Below, piece by piece: positions 41,357 to 48,955 of a stretch of DNA of 64,000 nt. Below the pieces are notes generated by a model, which searched no databases, was not told the DNA's origin, and saw only the letters and a list, made by a program, of their open reading frames with translations. The translations under genes were made by a program, and so were the position numbers. Numbering within the stretch: position 1 is the first letter of the stretch; every line of letters begins with the position of its first letter. This DNA is from Flavobacterium sp. UBA7680 (GTDB lineage Bacteria; Bacteroidota; Bacteroidia; Flavobacteriales; Flavobacteriaceae): the NCBI RefSeq assembly GCF_002482975.1, contig NZ_DLHA01000028.1:289235-353234 (forward strand). Reading direction: 5' to 3'.

Positions 41357-41899
41357 ATGGTTTATAAATTTAGAGTAATTCTAGACGCCGAAGAAGATAT
41401 TTTTAGAGACATTGCTATTCTTGAAGAGGATACACTTGAGGATTTACACAATGCAATCTTCAACGCTTTTGGTTTTGACGGATCAGAAGTTGCTTCATTT
41501 TATACTTGTGATGAGACTTGGAATCAGGAAGATGAAATTCCTCTTTTTGATACTGGCGATGTTCCGGGTGAACAAAGAACCATGAGCGATTATCCGTTAT
41601 CTAGTATTTTAGATCAACAAAATACTAAGATTATCTACGTTTATGATTTCATCAGCATGTGGACTTTCTTAGTTGAATTGGCCGCTATCGAAGATGAAGC
41701 TGTTGGCGCAATTTATCCTGAAACTTTATTCTCTCACGGTGAAATGCCAGACGAAGCGCTTGAAAAAAACTTCGAAGCAGATGATATGCACAACGACATC
41801 TACGGAGAATTTGAAGATGATTTAGACGAAGATGATCTTGATATGTTCGAAGGCGACGACAGCTTTGAAGATTATGGATTTGAGGAAAATTGGAATTGA
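41357..41899 (+). CDS. IS1096 passenger TnpR/plasmid pRiA4b ORF-3 family protein
   Basis: 180 residues. The N-terminal fold (VYKFRVILDAEEDIFRDIAILEEDTLEDLHNAIFNAFGF, then HL-like strands and WTFLVELAAIE) matches the pRiA4b ORF-3 family, named from mobile elements but widespread as a chromosomal protein. The last 45 residues are extremely acidic (EDDLDEDDLDMFEGDDSFED), unlike most members. No transposase is adjacent. Function unknown; an acidic tail can suggest binding a basic partner. Confidence 0.82.
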   Translation: MVYKFRVILDAEEDIFRDIAILEEDTLEDLHNAIFNAFGFDGSEVASFYTCDETWNQEDEIPLFDTGDVPGEQRTMSDYPLSSILDQQNTKIIYVYDFISMWTFLVELAAIEDEAVGAIYPETLFSHGEMPDEALEKNFEADDMHNDIYGEFEDDLDEDDLDMFEGDDSFEDYGFEENWN

Positions 41900-41909
41900 T
41901 TTTTTTGAG

Positions 41910-41943
41910 GTTCTAAGGGTCTGAGATGCTAAGGTTCTAAGTT
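41910..41943 (-). repeat. Octamer quartet, CTTAG family (left of the four-helix gene)
   Basis: Four octamers read in the CTAAG sense on the plus strand (GTTCTAAG, GGTCTGAG, ATGCTAAG, GTTCTAAG). It is inverted relative to the quartet at 42363. Confidence 0.85.
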
Positions 41944-42000
41944 TTTTATTTTGAAAGTTTTTTTCTTATTTTTTAATTCTTCGAATTAAAAATATTAAAC

Positions 42001-42360
42001 ATGAGTAATTTTAGAAGCTTGCTTATCTGGCAGAAATCGATGGCTTTGACAACCAAAATTTATTTTTCAACAAACAATTTTCCAAAAGAAGAAATCTTTG
42101 GATTAACTTCACAAATTAGACGTAGTTCTGTTTCTATCCCTAGTAATATTGCAGAAGGATTTGGAAGAGAAAGCGATAAAGATCTTTTACGTTTTTTAAA
42201 TATTTCAGTTGGGTCTTTATTCGAAATGCAGACTCAATTAGAAATCGCAAAAAATATATCGTACTTAAAAGAAGACGATTTTAATAACCTATACGAGGAC
42301 AGCCGCGAAGTAGAAAGAATGTTAGTTTCATTCATTAAAAAAATAAAGAACAGAAACTAA
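42001..42360 (+). CDS. Four-helix-bundle protein (23S rRNA intervening-sequence family)
   Basis: 119 residues: LLIWQKSMALTTKIYFSTNNFP, QIRRSSVSIPSNIAEGFGR, FLNISVGSLFEMQTQLEIAK and EVERMLVSFIKKIKN, all hallmarks of the S23/IVP four-helix family. Members are found in intervening sequences of 23S rRNA genes, but also alone. This copy is not in rRNA. Octamer quartets in opposite orientation flank it (41910 and 42363). Function unknown. Confidence 0.9.
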   Translation: MSNFRSLLIWQKSMALTTKIYFSTNNFPKEEIFGLTSQIRRSSVSIPSNIAEGFGRESDKDLLRFLNISVGSLFEMQTQLEIAKNISYLKEDDFNNLYEDSREVERMLVSFIKKIKNRN

Positions 42361-42362
42361 AC

Positions 42363-42396
42363 CTTAGTATCTTAGCATCTTAGAACCTCAGCACCT
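42363..42396 (+). repeat. Octamer quartet, CTTAG family (right of the four-helix gene)
   Basis: CTTAGTAT, CTTAGCAT, CTTAGAAC, CTCAGCAC, then CT. It starts 3 bases after the stop codon and is inverted relative to the quartet at 41910. Confidence 0.87.
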
Positions 42397-42404
42397 AAAA
42401 AAAT

Positions 42405-43463
42405 ATGATCAATTTATTCAACACCCACATCGAGACGCTTGCGATACACCGCGTAGGGAACAAAAGCCGTAACGAAGCTATTTTTTTATCAGAGCAGCCA
42501 TTTAATCTAAATGATGAAATTGTGCCTTTGATAAAAGAGTACTTCTTTAAACCTTTTAGAGAGAAAGAAGAAAACTATTATCAGTTTGCGCACGAAGTGG
42601 ACTTGGATTACAACGACATGTTTAAATATGCAACGGAGATTTTTACTAATCCTTCTAATTTACAGGAGATTTCTAAAAAAATCACGACGCATTTATTTGA
42701 GCAGTCCAATCATCCGCATATTAAAAACGGAGAGGTTTATGTAACGTACTTAACAAACTTAAGTATTGATAATAATGTAGTTGACGCAATCGGAATTTTT
42801 AAAAGTGAGCTTCAAGCCGACTTTTTACAATTTGAAGAAAAAAACAGCAATCTTGAAATGATTTTGCAACAGGGAATCAACCTGAGCAAATTAGACAAAG
42901 GATGTTTGATTTTTAACTATAAAAAAGAAGAAGGATACAAAATTCTAACTGTAGACAGCAACCGTTACGACGCGCGTTATTGGTTAGAGCACTTTTTATC
43001 TGTAGATGCTTTTGAAGATGAAAACTTCATCACTAAGAAATATCTAAAATTCTGCCAGAACTTCGCAAAAGATGTAGTTTTACCAGCAGAAGACAAGAAA
43101 GAAGAAGTAATGTTTATGAACCGATCTGTGAATTATTTCGCTAAAAATGATCAGTTTGAAGAGCAAAATTTCCTAAATGAAGTATTAGACAATCCAGACT
43201 TAATTCCTGAATTCAAAAACTATAAAGTTGATAAAGGAGAAAAATACAGCATCGAAGATGTAACCTCATTCCCAATTGCTAACGCAGCAGTTTCTGACGC
43301 CAGAAAATCGATTAAAAACGTAATTAACCTGGATACTCATATTCAGATTAAAATGGATTTTATCAACCCTGAAAGTGCAGAAAAATTTGTTGAAAAAGGC
43401 TGGGATGAAGAAAAACAAATGTATTACTACTTAGTTTATTTCAACAAAGAAGAAAAAAGCTAA
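42405..43463 (+). CDS. Nucleoid-associated protein, NdpA/YejK family
   Basis: 352 residues. Family pattern from the N-terminus: IETLAIHRVGNKSRNEAIFLSEQPF, then KEYFFKPFREKEENYYQFAHE, and a C-terminal region with IADTSFPI-like VTSFPIANAAVSDARKSIKNVIN. Length is normal. It likely binds nucleoid DNA. Single gene followed by a terminator. Confidence 0.85.
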   Translation: MINLFNTHIETLAIHRVGNKSRNEAIFLSEQPFNLNDEIVPLIKEYFFKPFREKEENYYQFAHEVDLDYNDMFKYATEIFTNPSNLQEISKKITTHLFEQSNHPHIKNGEVYVTYLTNLSIDNNVVDAIGIFKSELQADFLQFEEKNSNLEMILQQGINLSKLDKGCLIFNYKKEEGYKILTVDSNRYDARYWLEHFLSVDAFEDENFITKKYLKFCQNFAKDVVLPAEDKKEEVMFMNRSVNYFAKNDQFEEQNFLNEVLDNPDLIPEFKNYKVDKGEKYSIEDVTSFPIANAAVSDARKSIKNVINLDTHIQIKMDFINPESAEKFVEKGWDEEKQMYYYLVYFNKEEKS

Positions 43464-43496
43464 GAAGTTTTCATTTTCTATTACTTACTTAAAACA

Positions 43497-43533
43497 AAAA
43501 ATGGCAGTTACAAAATGTAATTGCCATTTTTTT
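43497..43533 (+). terminator. Terminator after the nucleoid-associated protein
   Basis: Stem TGGCAGTTAC / GTAATTGCCA (one mismatch) framed by A and T runs. May serve the convergent TetR gene as well. Confidence 0.82.
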
Positions 43534-43552
43534 ATTGTCCTTATTTTCGATA

Positions 43553-44134
43553 TTATAAAATAGAAAAAACTGCTTTTACAATATCATCGTAAACTTGTTT
43601 ATCTCTTTCTCCGGCACGGGCCAAAACCCGAATTCCGGAATAATTATTAAAGATGAATCGGGCTAAAATTTTCGCATCTAATTGTTTGGAAATATGTCCT
43701 GACTCCTGCCCTTTTCTTACGGCATTTGTAAAAACTTCTTCCATTGTCTGGCTGTTGTTTTTTACAATCTTAGCAATCTCTTCATCGTGCATTGCCAATT
43801 CTACAGAAGAATTTACCATAAAACAGCCTTTTGTAATTCTATCTTCGAGACTTTCTATAACCGCTTGTTTAAAAATAGCATGCAGAGTTTCTTTGACATT
43901 TTCAGATTTATCCAAAAGCTCTTTTACAGCATCTTGATTCTGTTGTTGATAGCGTTGCAATGACTTTGAAAACAATTTTTGTTTGTCGCCAAAAGTATCA
44001 TACAAACTAGAGCGACTTAAACCTAAATGTGTTACCAAATCCTGGGCAGATGTTCCGTTGTAACCTTTGTGCCAAAAAATTTCAATTGCTTTATCTAAAG
44101 CCTGATCTTCATTAAATTCCTTCGTTCTAGCCAT
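43553..44134 (-). CDS. TetR/AcrR family regulator of the SDR gene
   Basis: 193 residues from ATG 44134; an upstream in-frame start at 44182 would lie inside the operator and promoter. The helix-turn-helix is ALDKAIEIFWHKGYNGTSAQDLVTHLGLSRSSLYDTFGDK, the YxxF pattern of the AcrR/NemR-like group. It is downstream of the SDR gene on the same strand. Its own operator (44174-44190) and that of the SDR (45012-45037) share the core GGAACNATCGTTCC. Confidence 0.88.
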   Translation of the reverse strand: MARTKEFNEDQALDKAIEIFWHKGYNGTSAQDLVTHLGLSRSSLYDTFGDKQKLFSKSLQRYQQQNQDAVKELLDKSENVKETLHAIFKQAVIESLEDRITKGCFMVNSSVELAMHDEEIAKIVKNNSQTMEEVFTNAVRKGQESGHISKQLDAKILARFIFNNYSGIRVLARAGERDKQVYDDIVKAVFSIL

Positions 44135-44157
44135 GACATCAAAATTAAATTTCTTTA

Positions 44158-44190
44158 CAAATATAAGAATTAAACGGAACAATCGTTCCT
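44158..44190 (-). promoter_or_regulatory. Promoter and operator of the TetR gene
   Basis: On the minus strand TATATTTG (44165-44158) is the -7 box. Just upstream is the TetR site with core GGAACAATCGTTCC, two arms of five bases around AATC. Confidence 0.7.
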
Positions 44191-44206
44191 GAATAAGTCA
44201 AAAAAA

Positions 44207-44959
44207 TTATAATACTGTGTTTACAGTAAGTCCGCCATCAACCACAATTTCAGTTCCTGTAATGAATGAAGAATCATCAGAAGCAAGGAAACTAATTGTT
44301 TTTGCAACCTCAGAAGCTTGTCCAAAACGTTTCAATAAAATTTTGTTTCCTAAAGCAGCTCCTAAACCTTCAACTTCTTCTTTTTCTAAACCAACTTTAC
44401 CATACAAAGGTGTTTCTATTGGACCAGGAGAAACTGCATTTACTCTGATTTTTCTTGGCGCTAATTCTGCAGCAAATATTCTGTTTAATGATAAAACCGC
44501 TGCTTTACTTGCTCCATATACGCTTGAACCCGGCATTCCTAATTGAGCATTTACTGAAGTATTAAAAATAATAGATCCGCCATCGTTTAAAATTGGCAAT
44601 ACTTTTTGAACTGTAAAATAAACCCCTTTTACATTCACATTCATAATACTGTCATAATGATCTTCTGAAGCTGAATCTACTGGAGCAAAAGCTGCGATTC
44701 CTGCATTTAAGAATAGAATATCTACTTTTCCAAATTGTGCTTTTACTTGTTCTACTAAACTATCAATAGATTTTAAATCAGATTGATCTGCAACGATTCC
44801 GGTAACGTTCAATTCTGTTTCGGCTTTTGCCAAAGCTTCTTTGTTTCTTCCTGTTACAATTACTTTTGCACCTTTTGATACTAAATCAGCTGCTGCTGCG
44901 TATCCAATTCCACTATTTCCACCTGTTACAATAGCTACTTTGTTTTCTAAATTTTTCAT
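44207..44959 (-). CDS. SDR family oxidoreductase
   Basis: 250 residues, classical short-chain dehydrogenase: the NAD(P) motif is TGGNSGIGYAAA, followed by NAG (FLNAGIAAF), the catalytic Ser in FNTSVNAQ, and YGASK (Tyr/Lys). The C-terminus closes with FITGTEIVVDGGLTVN. Substrate unknown. Its promoter carries a 26-bp operator palindrome, so expression likely depends on the adjacent TetR. It may detoxify a carbonyl compound that induces the regulator. Confidence 0.93.
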   Translation of the reverse strand: MKNLENKVAIVTGGNSGIGYAAAADLVSKGAKVIVTGRNKEALAKAETELNVTGIVADQSDLKSIDSLVEQVKAQFGKVDILFLNAGIAAFAPVDSASEDHYDSIMNVNVKGVYFTVQKVLPILNDGGSIIFNTSVNAQLGMPGSSVYGASKAAVLSLNRIFAAELAPRKIRVNAVSPGPIETPLYGKVGLEKEEVEGLGAALGNKILLKRFGQASEVAKTISFLASDDSSFITGTEIVVDGGLTVNTVL

Positions 44960-45002
44960 TTTATTTGTTATTTAAGTTATTGATTATTCAATTATTATGG
45001 TA

Positions 45003-45037
45003 CAAAGATATAATAACGGAACGATCGTTCCGTTATT
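45003..45037 (-). promoter_or_regulatory. SDR promoter with a perfect 26-bp TetR operator
   Basis: On the minus strand TATCTTTG (45010-45003) is the -7 box. At 45012-45037 lies a perfect palindrome, half-site AATAACGGAACGA, which would overlap the region between the -7 and -33 boxes. Its core matches the site before the TetR gene. Confidence 0.82.
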
Positions 45038-45160
45038 TATAACGTTAATTTTTTGTTAAAATAATTATTCACTTCAAGAAGTGCCATTTTATAAGGGTTT
45101 ATATCTATGTAACTATAAACGAAACAAATCGTAAAATGTCGCCAATTCTTAATTTATGCT

Positions 45161-45168
45161 TAATTTTG
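45161..45168 (+). promoter_or_regulatory. Putative -7 promoter element; decides the start of the GAF gene
   Basis: TAATTTTG matches TAnnTTTG. It lies inside the first codons of a longer reading frame starting at 45156, so the ATG at 45192 is the likely start. Confidence 0.6.
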
Positions 45169-45191
45169 TATTTCTAAAAACAAAAAAACAG

Positions 45192-47561
45192 ATGGATCGT
45201 CTTTTACCAACCGAAAGTCCTTTCGAAACGATAATCTCATTTCATAAACTAATTGAATCTTTTGAGCAGATTGCTTTATCTAATGTCGATTACCGATCTA
45301 ACTACGCCAAAGCGATTTTAAAAGAAATTGAAGCGTATCCGGAATTCAGAACAGGAATTCGCGATTACAGTACTATTAAGGATAATGAAGCTTTAATTAA
45401 AAACATTGCTGCTGACTTATTCCCTACGGCTTTAACAAACAATGAAATAAAAGCCATAACAATACCTTTTCAAAATATATCATTTAATTATACAGAGCGT
45501 TTCAAGAAAATTTTACGTAATGCCGGTGATGAATTTTACATGGAAATTCGTGATTTTGATGATCACCAATTCTATATCAATAACTGTTGTTTGATTTTAA
45601 GCGCTTATTATCATCAAAATATTGATTTTAATAAACCTTTTTTCTACGATATTCCGGATGAAGAAGGTGTAGAAAAACATTATCGTATTCTGTACAATGC
45701 CGATTTCATGGAAATCACTCCTACAGAAAATGCACCGCAGCTTACACAGGACGATATTGATATTTTGATTGATAATTATAATGATATTGATTTATGGAAA
45801 TCTAAATTTCCTCCAAGAAGCTGGATTTTAAAAGGTTTCGGAATTGTTTCTTTATTTGATGCGACTACAGAAAGTGCAATCTCCAATTTAAAAAGTAATC
45901 TTTTAAAACCAGAAACCTCAAGAGTTGCTTCTACAGATATTATAGAAAACATCTTTAGATCTATTTTTAAAATTCCGAGTTTAAAAGTTGGTTTTATTAT
46001 CTATAATCCTGAAGAAGAAAAATTTATAAGACCTATAAAGTTTGACAACCAAATGCAGAGTTTTTTACTTTCATCTGCTCAGGAAGTAGATTGTAAAAAT
46101 GCTTTTTTTGGGTGTTCGTTTGAAAATCTTTTAGATAAAAAGGAACCGTTTGTGATTTCAAATGTTCAAAAATTTATCGAAGAATCTTCAAACCCAAAAC
46201 TTGGTGAGCATTTATTAAGTCAGGGAATTCAAAGCTGTGTTTTTGCGCCAGTTATAAAAGATGACCATTTATTGGGCGTTGTCGAACTAGTTTCTGAAAA
46301 TATTCGCGAATTAAACAGCGTAAATGCAACAAAACTAGAATTGGTTTTACCGTATTTAACAGATACAATTGATCGTTACAATACGGATATGCAGCATCAG
46401 GTTGAAGCTATTATTCAGCGTGAGTATACAACGATTCACCCGAGCGTTTATTGGAAATTCAGAAAAGAATCTCAAAATTATTTTCAAAATATAAATCATA
46501 CGAAAGATTATATTTTTAAGGAAATTGTATTTAAAAATGTATTTCCGTTATACGGACAAATTGATATTAAAGGTTCCTCTGAACACCGAAATGAAACGGT
46601 TAAAATCGACTTGAAAAATCAGCTTACGGCTCTTTTGGAAATTTTCGATAATCAGAAACCGAATTCAAATCTGGTGCTTTTAGAGCAAAGAAAATTCGAA
46701 TTGGAATCACTTCGAACTGAATTGGATTTTCCGCTAAAAGCAGATATGGAACAGCATATTCAGCGTTATATTGAAGAAGAAATTCATCCGATACTGAAAA
46801 ATACCAAAGACAATGCTAAAAACAAACAGTTAGAAGAATTGTACTTTGAAAGTCTGGACGAAAAAACCGGAATGTTTTATCAGGAAAGAAAAAAGTTTGA
46901 CAATGCGATGTCAATTATCAACAAAAGACTGGCTTCTGTATTAGACAAAAAACAGGTTGAAGCACAGCAAATTTATCCGCATTATTACGAACGTTTTAAA
47001 ACGGATGGTGTTGAGCATAACTTATATATTGGAGCGTCGATTTCGCCAACAAAACCGTTTGACATTATGTATCTGCACAATTTACGTTTGTGGCAGTTAC
47101 AGACTTTATGCGAAATGGAATTAGAGCATCATCAGCTTAAGGAATCGCTTCCGTATGAATTAGATGTTACTTCGCTAATTTTGGTTTTCAGTTCTCCGCT
47201 TTCTATTCGTTTTAGAATGGATGAAAAACGTTTTGACGTTGACGGAACTTATAATGCAAGATATGAGGTCGTTAAAAAACGTATCGACAAATCGAACATT
47301 AAAGGAACAAACGAAAGAATTACTGAAAAAGAGAAAATTACAATTGTATATTCTCAAAACAGTGAAGAAGCTGAATATTTAAAATACATTAAATATTTGC
47401 AGCACAAGAAAGTTTTAGAACCGTCAATAGAACAATTTGAAGTTGAAGATCTTCAGGGAGTTTCTGGTTTAAAAGCGATTCGTGTAAAAGTGATTAATAA
47501 CGTAAATAATTCAAAAATAAAGAAAATTACTTATCAAGATTTATTAGATGAGCTCAACTAA
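45192..47561 (+). CDS. Large GAF-domain protein of unknown function
   Basis: 789 residues from ATG 45192. A helical N-terminal region (about residues 1-210) precedes a GAF-like domain (about 240-400: FRSIFKIPSLKVGFIIYNPEEEKF, LGEHLLSQGIQSCVFAPVIKDDHLLGVVELV). Then come a long helical stretch and a C-terminal domain ending DLQGVSGLKAIRVKVINNVNNS. No kinase, cyclase or DNA-binding domain is visible, so output is unclear. Conserved in Flavobacteria as far as I recall. Soluble, single gene; its terminator starts inside the last codons. Confidence 0.8.
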   Translation: MDRLLPTESPFETIISFHKLIESFEQIALSNVDYRSNYAKAILKEIEAYPEFRTGIRDYSTIKDNEALIKNIAADLFPTALTNNEIKAITIPFQNISFNYTERFKKILRNAGDEFYMEIRDFDDHQFYINNCCLILSAYYHQNIDFNKPFFYDIPDEEGVEKHYRILYNADFMEITPTENAPQLTQDDIDILIDNYNDIDLWKSKFPPRSWILKGFGIVSLFDATTESAISNLKSNLLKPETSRVASTDIIENIFRSIFKIPSLKVGFIIYNPEEEKFIRPIKFDNQMQSFLLSSAQEVDCKNAFFGCSFENLLDKKEPFVISNVQKFIEESSNPKLGEHLLSQGIQSCVFAPVIKDDHLLGVVELVSENIRELNSVNATKLELVLPYLTDTIDRYNTDMQHQVEAIIQREYTTIHPSVYWKFRKESQNYFQNINHTKDYIFKEIVFKNVFPLYGQIDIKGSSEHRNETVKIDLKNQLTALLEIFDNQKPNSNLVLLEQRKFELESLRTELDFPLKADMEQHIQRYIEEEIHPILKNTKDNAKNKQLEELYFESLDEKTGMFYQERKKFDNAMSIINKRLASVLDKKQVEAQQIYPHYYERFKTDGVEHNLYIGASISPTKPFDIMYLHNLRLWQLQTLCEMELEHHQLKESLPYELDVTSLILVFSSPLSIRFRMDEKRFDVDGTYNARYEVVKKRIDKSNIKGTNERITEKEKITIVYSQNSEEAEYLKYIKYLQHKKVLEPSIEQFEVEDLQGVSGLKAIRVKVINNVNNSKIKKITYQDLLDELN

Positions 47562-47578
47562 CAGTTGAGCTTTTTTTT
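47552..47578 (+). terminator. Terminator overlapping the GAF gene stop codon
   Basis: Stem GCTCAACT / AGTTGAGC with loop AAC (47552-47570), then eight T. The TAA stop is within the stem-loop. Confidence 0.9.
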
Positions 47579-47599
47579 GTCAAATTTTATAGAAATAGA

Positions 47600-47724
47600 A
47601 CGCGGATGATACGGATTCGCTTCGCGAAGACGCAGATTACACGGATAAATATTTAACGCGGATAAATACAGAAAAAATCTGTTTTTATCCGCGTTTTCGC
47701 GAAGCGAATCCGTTTCATCCGCGT
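47600..47724. repeat. Long inverted repeat, family F8
   Basis: 29-nt arms (47600-47628 and 47696-47724) with one mismatch, beginning ACGCGGATGA and containing TTCGCTTCGCGAA. Between them are further degenerate units with ACGCGGATAAAT and its inverse. It lies between the convergent GAF and PycTM genes. Confidence 0.87.
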
Positions 47725-47749
47725 CTAATTTTTTTATGCATTTTAAAAT

Positions 47750-48928
47750 TTAAATCGATTTAAAAGCAATTACAAACGCAATTACAGTAACAATAATTCC
47801 AAACATAAATAGATTGTACGCAATACGAAGTAAATTATACTTTCTCTGCAAAACCAATCCCAGATAATATAAATCTTTGATCATGTTCGAATAAAGATAA
47901 TCTCGGTCTTTCATCATTTCGTTCATTGCCCAGTCGTATTCTTCTAAAGGCATTTTGTAGAAATTTCCAAAAAACAATAAATTAATCTTTTTATTCTCGA
48001 TATCTTCTCTTGTAAAAACACCCGAAGTTACTTTTGGTCGTGTAGAAAGAATCGCAAAAATAATAGTGATTACGCTCGACATCAGCATAATAAATGTCGG
48101 AATAACTAAATGCGCATTTTTGGGACTGTCTAATTTTGGAATAATAGATGAAAGTGCAATCGAAATAATAATCGCATTTACAGATAATAAAATATTCGCT
48201 TTACTATCGGCAATTCCACTTAAACGCGTGTGATTTCCAAGCGTAACGCGAAATAAGGTATCAACGCCGCGATCTGGTTTTTCGACTTTTTCGCTTTTTT
48301 TATTTTCTTTTTCAAGCTCTTCTGCGGCTTTTAATTCCTGTTTATTTATTTTCTTTTGAATTAAAATCAGGTTTTTTTCCTTTAAAGGCTGCCATTTTTT
48401 TAAGGCATAATCGGTATAGAACCTATGTTTATTCAGTAAAAAGTCAAGGTTTTCTTTTGTCCATTCGGCGTTTGAAAAACTTACAATTCCTGTATTTTTT
48501 AACTCTAAACGCAATAACTCGATAGTTGTAACATATTCAGTTCCCATTAAATGGGCATAATCAGCATCTTTAATTATTTTTTCTAAATGTGTTTTTGGAT
48601 GATAGTCTTTGGCTGTAGCCAAAATCAAACTAGAAACCAATTCGATAAACTTGTCTGATTTTTCTTTTTCTTTTAAAAAATCAACTGCAATCTTTACGCT
48701 CTTCGCTTCATGATCTTCGTAACCTTGAATATATCCTGTATCATGAAACCAGGCTGCAACTAAAAGTGCCTCTTTGTCATCACTTTCTACATCTTCCTTT
48801 TTGCAAAGCTCTTTTACCGCTGTAACTACTGTGAAAGTATGGTTAAAATTATGGTAAGAATATAAATTAGAAAGTTTATCTTTGAGTAAATTACCGACGA
48901 AATCCTCGGATTGTTCTATTAGATTCAT
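47750..48928 (-). CDS. HD phosphohydrolase fused to a PycTM (DUF5706) membrane domain
   Basis: 392 residues. The N-terminal HD domain has YHNFNHT (His26/His30), WFHDTGY (His62-Asp63), GYEDHE and KDADYAHL (Asp121), so the metal site looks complete. A charged linker (about 195-225, rich in Glu/Lys) leads to the Pycsar-effector-type domain, TLFRVTLGNHTRLSGIADSKANILLSVNAIII, with membrane helices near 240-262, 272-293 and 366-390. In Pycsar defence, PycTM proteins disrupt the membrane on sensing cCMP/cUMP, but no cyclase gene is adjacent. Role unknown: signalling, stress or orphan defence. Confidence 0.88.
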   Translation of the reverse strand: MNLIEQSEDFVGNLLKDKLSNLYSYHNFNHTFTVVTAVKELCKKEDVESDDKEALLVAAWFHDTGYIQGYEDHEAKSVKIAVDFLKEKEKSDKFIELVSSLILATAKDYHPKTHLEKIIKDADYAHLMGTEYVTTIELLRLELKNTGIVSFSNAEWTKENLDFLLNKHRFYTDYALKKWQPLKEKNLILIQKKINKQELKAAEELEKENKKSEKVEKPDRGVDTLFRVTLGNHTRLSGIADSKANILLSVNAIIISIALSSIIPKLDSPKNAHLVIPTFIMLMSSVITIIFAILSTRPKVTSGVFTREDIENKKINLLFFGNFYKMPLEEYDWAMNEMMKDRDYLYSNMIKDLYYLGLVLQRKYNLLRIAYNLFMFGIIVTVIAFVIAFKSI

Positions 48929-48955
48929 AAAAGAATATTTTTATACCACTAAATT

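Noticed and set aside
41357..41899. pRiA4b ORF-3 gene as a sign of an insertion sequence
   Set aside because: No transposase or terminal inverted repeats are visible; the family is widely chromosomal.
13345..42396. Octamer arrays as a CRISPR-like structure
   Set aside because: Units are 8 nt with no spacers, arrays are single quartets scattered through the window, and no cas genes are present.
47750..48928. A complete Pycsar defence system
   Set aside because: Only the effector-type domain is present; no pyrimidine cyclase gene lies on either side.
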